A DNA stretch of 36,490 nucleotides from Gallibacterium melopsittaci (GCF_042433085.1 NZ_JBHLWA010000038.1:1-36490); one strand, 5' to 3'; counted from the stretch's first letter, positions 1-7,843 are shown. Notes: generated from the sequence alone by a model not told the origin. A program made the numbers and translations.

Positions 1-5
1 AAATA

Positions 6-71
6 TTAGCCACAATTTTGTCCACTTGGCATAGTTTTTGACAGATTAGCAACAATTTTGTCTACTATGCC
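6..71. repeat. 21-bp direct repeat, possible transposon end
   Basis: Two copies of a 21-bp word (6-26 and 46-66) differ at two positions (core ACAATTTTGTC) and start exactly 40 bp apart. An inverted pair, GGCATAG (28-34) and CTATGCC (65-71), is interleaved with them. Regularly spaced copies of a GACAAA-type word are usual at the ends of Tn7/Tn5053/Tn552-like elements, where they bind the DDE transposase. The element body would lie to the left of the window, so this identity is inference. A chance or regulatory repeat is possible. Confidence 0.4.
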
Positions 72-350
72 ATATTACTTAATAACGTTATACAGTCTCG
101 CTGGTTACTGTGAGTTTTTAATATGTTCCTTGAAAAAAGTAAGTAAAAATTCTGTCTTTAAGCTATAGCCAATATTTAAATTAAATATGGTGTATTAATG
201 GTATTTTCCTTTAGTATAAAGTGGTTACCGTAAAATATTCATTAGTAAACGTATATATAAATTTTACAGATATCGTTTTATTATTATATTATGGTAAATA
301 ACTAGAAAGCGAATAAAAAACATTATGATTTTTTCATACAATAACTCAAA
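72..350. other. AT-rich stretch with no recognisable gene
   Basis: About 280 bases of very AT-rich DNA with frequent stops in all frames. The only open frames are a few codons long. I see no tRNA, no convincing promoter and no gene remnant. It may be the outer flank of the possible mobile element at the window start. Confidence 0.5.
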
Positions 351-400
351 TTAGATAAGGTAACATAAGATTATTTATATTTAACTTATCTAATGTTACC
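351..400. repeat. Interleaved inverted repeats downstream of small lipoprotein gene
   Basis: TTAGATAAG (351-359) pairs with CTTATCTAA (385-393), and GGTAACAT (359-366) pairs with ATGTTACC (393-400). The arms run A-B-A'-B', so the two hairpins exclude each other unless a pseudoknot forms. It lies 10 bases beyond the stop codon of the minus-strand lipoprotein gene and may end its transcript, but it lacks a GC-rich stem and a U-run. Confidence 0.45.
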
Positions 401-409
401 CATATTTAT

Positions 410-583
410 TTAATATTTTGAACCTAAAATTTTACCTGTCGCTTCAGATGCTTTAGCTGAAGCCTCCATTTTAGCCCGAGATATCGCTGAGTCTTTTGCT
501 GTTTCAGCAAGATTACTCAGTTCAGCACAGCCAGTTAATCCAATCATTGCAAATAAAATTAATGATCCAATTTTTGATTTCAT
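410..583 (-). CDS. Small predicted lipoprotein, 57 aa
   Basis: A short reading frame with a lipoprotein signal: positive N-terminus (MKSK), a hydrophobic stretch at residues 5-16 and lipobox LTGC at 16-19, so Cys19 would be the lipidated residue. The mature part is only about 38 residues, Ala/Ser/Lys-rich and probably helical. AAGAGG lies 6 bases before the ATG, a good ribosome site, which together with the lipobox argues the gene is real. It resembles small entericidin- or Lpp-like lipoproteins only in general style; I do not recognise the family. It sits alone between the gene-free left edge and the divergent HTH gene. Confidence 0.7.
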   Translation of the reverse strand: MKSKIGSLILFAMIGLTGCAELSNLAETAKDSAISRAKMEASAKASEATGKILGSKY

Positions 584-711
584 AATAACCTCTTAATAAT
601 AAAAATAAACTTACATTGTTAAGAAAATACTTATTTCAAAACCATTTTAGTTTAATATAAAACTGTATTGGTTTACAAGTGCTTTTTGGTTCATTCATAA
701 TTTTTTTTGTT

Positions 712-1086
712 ATGAAAATCATTACAGAAAAAGAAAAATTTAGTGAACGATTAAAGATTGCTTTAGAAATAGCTTATCCTAATGGCATTAAAACGAGTGA
801 TATTGCCACTCGTTTTAACTTGCGTCATCCCAATGAGCCTGTTACACAACAAGCTGTATATAAATGGCTTAATGGTTTAGCGATTCCAGCGATGGATAAA
901 ATTGAAACACTGGCAAAATGGTTGGAAATTAAACCAGAATGGTTAAGATATGGAATAACAGATATTAAGCACCAATCGACCTTAGATGAAACCCTAATTG
1001 AGCTCATTAAACCATTATCCCATTCACAAAAAGAGGCTTTAGTAAAATTGGTGCTTTCTTTTACCAATAAAAAGGATGTAGTTTGA
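712..1086 (+). CDS. Orphan HTH (XRE-like) DNA-binding regulator
   Basis: A 124-residue protein with a phage-repressor-type helix-turn-helix at about residues 26-75. The pattern is SDIATRFN, then VTQQAVYKWLNG, then the helix MDKIETLAKWLEI and a PEWLRYG end, typical of Cro/C1-like regulators of Pasteurellaceae and Acinetobacter phages. The C-terminal 45 residues are helical with no S24 peptidase, so it is not a self-cleaving repressor. I chose ATG 712. A GTG at 679 would add 11 mostly hydrophobic residues (LFGSFIIFFV) unlikely in a DNA-binding protein. Neither start has a clear Shine-Dalgarno site. No phage genes lie nearby, so it may be a stranded remnant of a mobile element. Its target is unknown. 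Confidence 0.75.
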   Translation: MKIITEKEKFSERLKIALEIAYPNGIKTSDIATRFNLRHPNEPVTQQAVYKWLNGLAIPAMDKIETLAKWLEIKPEWLRYGITDIKHQSTLDETLIELIKPLSHSQKEALVKLVLSFTNKKDVV

Positions 1087-1149
1087 TTAAATGTAAAATG
1101 AGAAGGAGTGAGGAGAACACCCAAAGTACAGTGAACCGCTCCTACAATA

Positions 1150-1533
1150 TTATTTTGAAATTTTATGGTGATATTTCTCTGTTTTCGGCAATCCCCAAAT
1201 AACCACACAGGTAAAGATTAAGAGAATGGCAACGCTAATATAGAGGGACTGCCGTTGCCAGCCTAAATCTAATAGCAAACCAGCTAAGATAGGAGCAAGA
1301 ATAGCACCTGTACGTCCAATGCCCACTGCCCATCCTACGCCTGTTCCTCTTATATAAGTAGGATAGATAAGGGTATTTAACATATAAATTCCGCTAATAC
1401 AGCCATTAATGAGAAAACCTAAGATTACGCCTATTGCCATTGCTAACAACAATTTGGTTGAGCTTAAAATAAAAATAATCATAGTGATGGCTGCACAAGC
1501 AGTAAATACCATAAGAACATAACGAATAGTTAA
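1150..1533 (-). pseudogene. C-terminal remnant of an MFS transporter
   Basis: The frame encodes about the last 127 residues of a major facilitator superfamily carrier: three to four membrane segments and the motif GRTGAILAPILAG typical of the second half of aromatic-acid:H+ symporters (AAHS, PcaK/BenK-like). Full-length members have about 400-450 residues with 12 helices, so roughly two thirds is missing. Upstream the frame is closed by a stop at 1534-1536, and no other frame continues the protein before folE begins. The internal ATG at 1512 is the only Met near the start and falls inside a helix. I read this as a deletion relic, not a working transporter. The substrate cannot be inferred. 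Confidence 0.75.
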
Positions 1534-1594
1534 TTAATCTTTCATAAATGTATTGGCATTGTTAGAATATGTGCCGAATAATAAGGAGTGATTA

Positions 1595-2251
1595 ATGAAT
1601 ACAATTTCACTAGAGGCACAACAGGTTAGAGCTGCTTTATCAGCAAAAGGATTGGAAACCCCGATGGTAGCAAGAGTTGGTACACAAGACGAACGCCGCC
1701 AAAAAATTGAACAACATATGCGAGAAGTGATGACAATTTTGGGGTTAGATTTACGTGATGATAGTTTGGAAGAAACGCCAAAACGTTTAGCAAAAATGTA
1801 TCTAGACGAAATTTTTAGTGGTCTGGATTACCATAATTTCCCTAAGATTACTCTAATTGAAAATCGAATGAATGTGAGTGAAATGGTGCTGGTCAATGAT
1901 ATTAATTTAACCAGTACTTGTGAGCATCATTTCGTTACTTTTGCAGGAAAAGTGTCCGTTGCTTATTATCCTAAAGATTGGGTAATTGGATTGTCGAAAA
2001 TTAATCGTGTAGTCGATTTTTTAGCACAACGTCCACAAGTACAAGAACGTTTAACTGAACAAATTTTAGTTGCCTTTCAAACATTGTTGGAAACGGAAGA
2101 TGTGGCTGTTTATGTACGAGCAACGCATTTTTGTGTGAAATGTCGAGGTGTACGAGATGCGAATAGTTTTACAGTGACATCGGCGTATGGTGGGGTTTTC
2201 CAACAAGATCGAGAGAGAAAACAAGAATTCCTTGCACTCATATCAAAATAG
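1595..2251 (+). CDS. folE: GTP cyclohydrolase I
   Basis: Converts GTP to 7,8-dihydroneopterin triphosphate, the first step of tetrahydrofolate synthesis, in the cytoplasm. The 218-residue length matches E. coli FolE (222). Zinc ligands Cys109, His112 (in STCEHHF) and Cys180 (HFCVKCRG) are present, as is the family signature with NRVVDFLAQRPQVQERL. AAGGAG lies 9 bases before the ATG. It is transcribed alone: upstream is a dead MFS fragment on the other strand, and downstream thrS has its own promoter. Confidence 0.97.
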   Translation: MNTISLEAQQVRAALSAKGLETPMVARVGTQDERRQKIEQHMREVMTILGLDLRDDSLEETPKRLAKMYLDEIFSGLDYHNFPKITLIENRMNVSEMVLVNDINLTSTCEHHFVTFAGKVSVAYYPKDWVIGLSKINRVVDFLAQRPQVQERLTEQILVAFQTLLETEDVAVYVRATHFCVKCRGVRDANSFTVTSAYGGVFQQDRERKQEFLALISK

Positions 2252-2270
2252 TTTAATTTTTCAAATTTTA

Positions 2271-2299
2271 TTCATCTTTACTGGATTCTGTACTATACT
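2271..2299 (+). promoter_or_regulatory. Putative sigma70 promoter of thrS
   Basis: TTCATC (2271-2276), a 17-bp spacer and TATACT (2294-2299; 5 of 6 to consensus). The -35 is weak. Transcription would start near 2306, leaving a leader of roughly 100 nt before thrS. Confidence 0.5.
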
Positions 2300-2311
2300 T
2301 TCGCTCGCAAT

Positions 2312-2391
2312 GGAACATATTGTGGGTGTTTTATTTTGCAAAATTCAAGAATGTTTTCTTTTAATCACAAGTTACCCCTCGTATAGGTAAC
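2312..2391 (+). promoter_or_regulatory. thrS leader with tRNA-Thr anticodon-arm mimic
   Basis: A hairpin at 2371-2391 has arms GTTACC and GGTAAC. Inside a C/A mismatch sits the 7-base loop CTCGTAT (2378-2384). Read as an anticodon loop this is C32-U33-C34-G35-U36-A37-U38, so it presents CGU, a threonine anticodon, about 30 bases upstream of the AUG. In E. coli thrS, ThrRS binds such a mimic and blocks its own translation. A second possible stem pairs 2312-2318 with 2351-2357 and could be the counterpart of the upstream operator arm. The Shine-Dalgarno TAAGGA (2397-2402) follows directly. The structure is seen; autoregulation is inferred by homology. Confidence 0.75.
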
Positions 2392-2409
2392 CACTGTAAG
2401 GATTTTATT

Positions 2410-4341
2410 ATGCCAATTATTACTTTACCTGACGGCTCTCAACGCCATTTTGATCAACCCGTAACTGTTTTAGAAGTTGCTCAAAGTATTGGTGCTGGTT
2501 TAGCTAAGGCGTGTATCGCTGGACGTGTAAATGGTGTACGTAAAGATGCATGTGATGTCATTAGCGAAGATGCTCAATTAGAAATTATCACAGCAAAAGA
2601 TGAGGATGGTTTAGAAATTATTCGTCACTCTTGTGCCCACTTACTTGGTCATGCGTTAAAACAACTTTATCCAAACGCTAAAATGGCGATTGGACCAACG
2701 ATTGAAAACGGCTTTTATTACGATATCGATTTAGATCAATCGCTAACGACAGAAGATTTAGAAAAAATCGAAAAAAGAATGCTTGAGTTAGCAAAAACCA
2801 ATTATGATGTAGTAAAAGAACCCGTTTCTTGGCAGAAAGCATATGATGTGTTTACCCAGCGTGGTGAGCCATACAAAATGGCTATTTTGGATGAGAATAT
2901 TGAAAAAACAGCAACACCAGCGCTTTATCACCACCAAGAATATATTGATATGTGTCGTGGTCCACACGTACCAAATATGCGTTTTTGTCATCATTTCAAA
3001 TTACAAAAAGTGGCTGGTGCTTACTGGCGTGGCGATAGCAACAATAAAATGTTGCAACGTATTTATGGAACCGCTTGGGCGGATAAGAAACAACTGGCGG
3101 ATTATTTAAAACGTCTTGAAGAAGCAGCAAAACGTGATCACCGTAAAATTGGTAAAGCATTAGATCTCTACCATATGCAAGAAGAAGCACCTGGAATGGT
3201 ATTCTGGCATAATGATGGTTGGACAATTTTCCGTGAGCTAGAAACTTTCGTACGTACTAAATTAAAAGAGTATGATTACCAAGAAGTAAAAGGTCCATTT
3301 ATGATGGATCGAGTGCTTTGGGAAAGAACTGGTCACTGGCAAAACTATGGTGATTTAATGTTCACGACATCATCAGAAAATCGTGAATATGCAATTAAGC
3401 CAATGAACTGTCCTGGACACGTGCAAATCTTTAATCAAGGACTTAAATCTTATCGTGATTTACCATTAAGAATGGCAGAATTTGGTTCTTGTCATCGTAA
3501 TGAGCCATCAGGTTCTTTACACGGCTTAATGCGTGTGCGTGGCTTTACACAAGACGATGCCCATATTTTCTGTACTGAAGATCAAATTGAAAGTGAAGTA
3601 ACCTCTTGTATTAAGATGGTATATGACATTTATAGCACCTTTGGTTTTACCGATATTTATGTCAAACTTTCGACTCGACCAGAAAGCCGTATTGGTTCTG
3701 ATGAGATGTGGGATCGTGCCGAAGCAGACTTAGCCAAAGCATTAGAACATAACGGTTTAGCATATGAAGTACAACCGGGTGAAGGAGCATTCTATGGACC
3801 GAAACTTGAGTTTGCGTTGCGTGATAGCATTGGTCGTGAATGGCAATGCGGTACGATTCAATTAGACTTTGCATTACCAGGTCGATTAAATGCTTCTTAT
3901 GTAGCGGAAGATAATGAACGTAAAACACCAGTTATGATTCACCGTGCAATTTTAGGGTCAATCGAACGTTTTATCGGTATCATTACAGAAGAGTATGCAG
4001 GTTTCTTCCCAGCATGGTTAGCACCAACTCAAGCTGTGGTAATGAATATTACCGATACACAAGCGGAATATGTGCAAAAAGTAGTGAAAACCCTTTCTGA
4101 TGCAGGTTTACGCGTGAAATCTGATTTACGCAATGAGAAAATCGGCTTTAAGATCCGTGAACATACCTTAAAACGTGTACCTTATATGTTAGTCTGCGGT
4201 GATAAGGAAATTGCCGAAGGTAAGATTGCGGTACGTACACGTAAAGGTCAGGACTTAGGTTCATTCACTCTTGAAGAGTTTACTGAGATCTTGAAGAAAC
4301 AAGTAAGAGGACGTGAATTAAAATTACTTGGTGAAGAATAG
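2410..4341 (+). CDS. thrS: Threonyl-tRNA synthetase
   Basis: Charges tRNA-Thr. The 643 residues match E. coli ThrRS (642). Domains in order: TGS (1-61); editing domain with HxxxH at His73/His77 and Cys182/His186; class II catalytic core with the zinc ligands Cys334 (MNCPGH), His385 (DDAHIF) and His511 (MIHRAI); anticodon-binding domain from about 535. All residues that bind the serine-discriminating zinc and carry out editing are kept. The leader carries a probable autoregulatory operator. As in H. influenzae, and unlike E. coli, infC does not follow; a strong terminator does. Confidence 0.98.
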   Translation: MPIITLPDGSQRHFDQPVTVLEVAQSIGAGLAKACIAGRVNGVRKDACDVISEDAQLEIITAKDEDGLEIIRHSCAHLLGHALKQLYPNAKMAIGPTIENGFYYDIDLDQSLTTEDLEKIEKRMLELAKTNYDVVKEPVSWQKAYDVFTQRGEPYKMAILDENIEKTATPALYHHQEYIDMCRGPHVPNMRFCHHFKLQKVAGAYWRGDSNNKMLQRIYGTAWADKKQLADYLKRLEEAAKRDHRKIGKALDLYHMQEEAPGMVFWHNDGWTIFRELETFVRTKLKEYDYQEVKGPFMMDRVLWERTGHWQNYGDLMFTTSSENREYAIKPMNCPGHVQIFNQGLKSYRDLPLRMAEFGSCHRNEPSGSLHGLMRVRGFTQDDAHIFCTEDQIESEVTSCIKMVYDIYSTFGFTDIYVKLSTRPESRIGSDEMWDRAEADLAKALEHNGLAYEVQPGEGAFYGPKLEFALRDSIGREWQCGTIQLDFALPGRLNASYVAEDNERKTPVMIHRAILGSIERFIGIITEEYAGFFPAWLAPTQAVVMNITDTQAEYVQKVVKTLSDAGLRVKSDLRNEKIGFKIREHTLKRVPYMLVCGDKEIAEGKIAVRTRKGQDLGSFTLEEFTEILKKQVRGRELKLLGEE

Positions 4342-4369
4342 GAAATTTCTTTGCTTATCTTAGATATAA

Positions 4370-4396
4370 ACCACGCTACGAGTAGCGTGGTTTTTT
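4370..4396 (+). terminator. Rho-independent terminator after thrS
   Basis: ACCACGCTA (4370-4378), loop CGAG, TAGCGTGGT (4383-4391), then six T. A perfect 9-bp stem. It lies between the convergent thrS and phoX genes and may work in both directions, though the T-run favours thrS. Confidence 0.93.
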
Positions 4397-4431
4397 GTTA
4401 TTGGATAAATTATCAATAAATTAGACTTTTA

Positions 4432-6366
4432 TTATGATCCAATCATTCCGCCATCATCCTTTTGAATGACAATCGTACCAGAACGAGGGCGAGATTGACC
4501 TGACGCATCTGGCCAAGTAGAAATAGCGGTCACTTGATTTGGATCGGTAACGCCAGAATCAGGTTCTCCAGGATGTTGAATATTAATAAACATAGTTTTG
4601 TTATCAGGGGTAAAAGCAATACCAGTAATTTCACATCCATTAGGTCCAGTAAGGAAGCGTTTAAAATGCCCATCTTCAGGGATGACTGCTAACATTTGGT
4701 TGTTGCCCATACCATCGTATTCTTTCTTATTAATAGTACTAGAAGATACATCAGTTTGTACCCATAACACGCCATTTGGTGCAAAACGTAATCCGTCTGG
4801 ACTACCAAAAGCATTACCTTTGATATTCCCTTGACCTTTTTGGTTGTTACCAGCTAAGGCAAAAATATCCCAACTAAATTTCTCTGCTGTACCTTTACCA
4901 TCAGCTTCTTGCCAACGAATAATATGACCAAAAACATTTTTTTCACGAGGATTAGCTTTGTCTGTGCCCGCTTTTCCAGCAGTACCTCGTTGAGAATTAT
5001 TCGTTAACGTACAATATACGCTACCTTTAGTATAAGGATCGGCTGCAATCCATTCTGGACGATCCATCTTAGTTGCTCCAACTTTATCCGCAGCTAAGCG
5101 AGTTTTTACTAAGAGATCACCTTGGTTTTCAAAACCATTGTCTGCAGTTAATCCATTTTGTCCAAAAATAAGAGGTAGCCATTCTCCTGAACCATCATCG
5201 TTAAAACGAGCAACATATAAAGTACCATCGCTTAATAAGTGCATATTGTGAATACGATCATCTGGCTTATATGTATCTTTGGATACAAATTTATAAATAT
5301 ATTCAAACCGTTGATCATCTCCCATATAGACGACTGCATGTCCATCTTCACTTAACGTTAACATTGCTCCTTCGTGTTTAAAACGTCCAAGTGCTGTATG
5401 TTTCACTGGTGTAGAATTTGGATTAAATGGATCAATTTCGACTACCCAACCAAAACGGTGAGGTTCATTTGGTGTTTTATCCGTATTAAAGCGATCATCA
5501 AATTCATTCCAGCGATATTTATCTTCTTCTGCTTTTTTCATAATGCCATAGCGTTTATCTAACGCTGTGAACTCACCACTTTCACGGACAAAAATATCAC
5601 TCCAATTTTCTTCACAGGTAAGATATGTTCCCCAAGGAGTTTCACCATTTGCACAATTCTGCATAGTACCTAATACGATTTCTCCTTTAGGATCAGCTGC
5701 AGTTTGCATTAATTTATTACCACGAGCAGGACCAGTTAGTTGCATTGGAGTATGCGGCGTAATGCGGCGAGCATATTTTGATGGACGAACAACTTCCCAT
5801 TCGCCATTCTGCTTTTTCACCTCAATAATGGAGATGCCCATTGCATTTTGTGATTTTTTAACTTTTTCCGCATTCCAGGTTTTATCACCATCAGGGAAGA
5901 GCAAACCATTATCAACATATTCATGATTCATTACTAATAGGCCATGTTCATTTCCATTTTCTAATGGGAAATAAGCCATACCATCGTGATTCATTCCAGC
6001 TTGAACAGCTTGTTCTGCTGCGGTATTAGATGCATCTATTTTAAAAGCAGGACTATTTCCCTCGATGCCAACTGGATCACCCCATAAATAGAATGGTGTT
6101 GCACGGTATCCTTCGGGAACAACAACCTTGTCAGCGGTTGAAAAAGGAACAGATGTGAAATTTAGAGCATTCATTTTTCGTGCAGTGGATAATGGGGAAG
6201 CAAAAAGATCAGGTGAAATAAAAGCAGAAGGTAATAAAGCGATTGCACTAGCAATACCACTCATTTTTAGTACTTTACGACGGGATAAACGGACATCTAA
6301 AACATCAGAAATAGTAGGATTGTTCGAGGGATTTACATTCACATTTTCTTGTAATGAGCGAGTCAT
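4432..6366 (-). CDS. phoX: PhoX-family Tat-exported phosphatase
   Basis: A 644-residue PhoX (DUF839) protein. PhoX enzymes are Ca/Fe-dependent periplasmic alkaline phosphatases that release phosphate from organic esters. A twin-arginine signal SRRKVLK sits at residues 28-34, followed by a hydrophobic stretch and small residues, fitting export of a folded metalloenzyme. Family-typical segments include EGNSPAFK, GMAYFPL, CEENWSD, RFGWVVEIDPFNP, KHEGA and SPDGLRFAPNGVLW. I chose ATG 6366 because AAGGAG precedes it and the Pho box and -10 lie just upstream. The longer frame to 6501 would run through this promoter and add residues unlike a Tat signal. The enzyme class is firm; substrate preference is not visible. 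Confidence 0.93.
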   Translation of the reverse strand: MTRSLQENVNVNPSNNPTISDVLDVRLSRRKVLKMSGIASAIALLPSAFISPDLFASPLSTARKMNALNFTSVPFSTADKVVVPEGYRATPFYLWGDPVGIEGNSPAFKIDASNTAAEQAVQAGMNHDGMAYFPLENGNEHGLLVMNHEYVDNGLLFPDGDKTWNAEKVKKSQNAMGISIIEVKKQNGEWEVVRPSKYARRITPHTPMQLTGPARGNKLMQTAADPKGEIVLGTMQNCANGETPWGTYLTCEENWSDIFVRESGEFTALDKRYGIMKKAEEDKYRWNEFDDRFNTDKTPNEPHRFGWVVEIDPFNPNSTPVKHTALGRFKHEGAMLTLSEDGHAVVYMGDDQRFEYIYKFVSKDTYKPDDRIHNMHLLSDGTLYVARFNDDGSGEWLPLIFGQNGLTADNGFENQGDLLVKTRLAADKVGATKMDRPEWIAADPYTKGSVYCTLTNNSQRGTAGKAGTDKANPREKNVFGHIIRWQEADGKGTAEKFSWDIFALAGNNQKGQGNIKGNAFGSPDGLRFAPNGVLWVQTDVSSSTINKKEYDGMGNNQMLAVIPEDGHFKRFLTGPNGCEITGIAFTPDNKTMFINIQHPGEPDSGVTDPNQVTAISTWPDASGQSRPRSGTIVIQKDDGGMIGS

Positions 6367-6408
6367 AAAATTCTCCTTATAATAGAGTAGAAGTTGTTTG
6401 CGCGGAGA

Positions 6409-6442
6409 AGTATAACGATGAAATATGACAAATTGATGACTA
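6409..6442 (-). promoter_or_regulatory. Pho box and -10 of phoX
   Basis: On the minus strand, TAGTCAT-CAAT-TTGTCAT (6442 down to 6425) is two 7-bp direct repeats with 4-bp spacing, matching the PhoB consensus CTGTCAT at 5/7 and 6/7. Ten bases later comes TATACT (plus 6409-6414), the expected distance for a PhoB-activated promoter in which the Pho box replaces the -35. It points to induction of phoX under phosphate limitation. Confidence 0.82.
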
Positions 6443-6597
6443 ATCAAAATGTAAAATGAGAGGGAAGAAATAGAGTAATCATTAATCTTTTTCTTTTCCA
6501 TAAAATGAAAAAGAATGATATTTAAATTAATAATATCAATATGTTATATATTATTTCACAGAGTTGAATAGTTTTATTAGTAGGTCTATTAGAAAGT
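6443..6597. other. Intergenic AT-rich spacer between phoX promoter and selD
   Basis: No open frame with a ribosome site and no tRNA or clear hairpin is visible. It is the region upstream of the Pho box and may hold further PhoB or other sites that I cannot identify. Confidence 0.5.
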
Positions 6598-6625
6598 TTA
6601 AACCACGCTAGTTGCGTGGTTTTTT
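6598..6625 (-). terminator. Probable terminator after selD
   Basis: ACCACGC (6602-6608), 5-base loop, GCGTGGT (6614-6620). The plus side has a run of T; on the minus strand the stem is followed by TTTAAACTTT. It lies 10 bases beyond the selD stop. No plus-strand gene ends here, so it most likely ends selD. The arms are nearly the same as those of the thrS terminator. Confidence 0.7.
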
Positions 6626-6629
6626 GACC

Positions 6630-7715
6630 TTATTTTACTGTAACTAGGATAGTTTGTTCTGCGGTTTTTTCGATTAAACGTCCAACAGGAATCAGTTCGA
6701 TTTCTGCTTGTTTAGCAAGTTCAAATAATTCAGTTTTACTTTCAGGAGTAACGGCAACCAGTAAACCACCAGAAGTTTGTGGATCACAAAGGATCGCTTT
6801 TTGTTGAGCCGTTAATTCACTAACTTTATGACCATAGCTATCGAAGTTACGTTCTGTACCACCAGGAATACAACTTTTTTCAATATAATCATAAACTCCA
6901 TCTAGCGTCTTAATTTGGGAAGAATTAACTTCTGCAGCAACATTTGAACCTTCGCACATTTCAATCAGATGTCCTAATAAACCAAAGCCAGTGATATCTG
7001 TCATTGCGGTAACGCCATCAAGTTCAGAGAATTTTGCACCAATTTTGTTCATTTGGCACATTACTTTCGCAGCTAGACCTTGATGTTCTGCTTTGAGTTT
7101 GCCTTTTTTCTCAGCAGTAGTTAATACACCAATTCCGAGAGGTTTGGTAAGAAATAGTTCACAACCAGCTTGTGCTGAATTGTTCTTTTTAACTTTCTCA
7201 ATTGGAATAATTCCCGTTACTGCAAGTCCAAAAATAGGTTCAGGAGAATCAATAGAATGTCCTCCAGCAAGTGCAATTCCAGCTTCTTTACAGGCTTGAC
7301 GACCACCTTCAACAATTCGTCTTGCAATTTCAGGTGGGAGAAGTTTGATTGGGAATCCTAAGATTGCGATTGCCATAATTGGTTTACCGCCCATCGCAAA
7401 AATGTCACTAATCGCATTGGTTGCAGCAATTCGTCCGAAAGTAAAAGGGTCATCAACAATTGGCATAAAGAAATCGGTAGTGCTAATAATCCCCATACCA
7501 TTGCCAATATCATAAACAGCGGCATCGTCTTTACTTTCATTACCAACGAGAAGATGAGGGTCAATAAATTTTTCAATTTCAGTATGTAAGATGCTTTCAA
7601 GCACTTTAGGTGAGATTTTACAACCACAACCAGCCCCATGGCTGTATTGGGTTAAGCGAATTACATCGGCAACCGTATTTTCAAAATCAATATTGCTATT
7701 TGCGTGATTTGTCAT
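6630..7715 (-). CDS. selD: Selenide, water dikinase (selenophosphate synthetase)
   Basis: Makes selenophosphate from selenide and ATP for selenocysteine and selenouridine synthesis. The N-terminal RLTQYSHGAGCGCKISP holds the catalytic Cys (Cys30) and Lys33, as in E. coli SelD (Cys17/Lys20). Both cysteine codons are TGT, so unlike the selenoprotein SelD of H. influenzae this form does not itself need Sec. The glycine-rich LAGGHSIDSPEP and the C-terminal CDPQTSGGLLVAV are typical. Length 361 residues against 347 in E. coli, with a longer N-terminus. I prefer ATG 7715 (9 bases after GGAG) over ATG 7721 (3 bases after it). Confidence 0.96.
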   Translation of the reverse strand: MTNHANSNIDFENTVADVIRLTQYSHGAGCGCKISPKVLESILHTEIEKFIDPHLLVGNESKDDAAVYDIGNGMGIISTTDFFMPIVDDPFTFGRIAATNAISDIFAMGGKPIMAIAILGFPIKLLPPEIARRIVEGGRQACKEAGIALAGGHSIDSPEPIFGLAVTGIIPIEKVKKNNSAQAGCELFLTKPLGIGVLTTAEKKGKLKAEHQGLAAKVMCQMNKIGAKFSELDGVTAMTDITGFGLLGHLIEMCEGSNVAAEVNSSQIKTLDGVYDYIEKSCIPGGTERNFDSYGHKVSELTAQQKAILCDPQTSGGLLVAVTPESKTELFELAKQAEIELIPVGRLIEKTAEQTILVTVK

Positions 7716-7843
7716 AAGCATTCACTCCATTTTAGCTTAAAAATTTCCTCTATAGCTTAACACTTTAACTTGAGTAAAAAACAATTTTGATCACACTTTT
7801 AAAATAAAGATTAAAAAATACACTAAATTGAGGATTTGTTTTA

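Noticed and set aside
825..1208. 127-codon minus-strand frame opposite the HTH gene
   Set aside because: It has no family resemblance or ribosome site and overlaps both the HTH gene and the MFS remnant; a shadow frame.
2187..2390. 67-codon frame between folE and thrS
   Set aside because: It starts inside folE in another frame and runs through the thrS promoter and operator; no protein features.
6367..6501. Longer N-terminus of phoX
   Set aside because: It would be translated from within and upstream of the Pho box and -10; the Tat signal and AAGGAG support the start at 6366.
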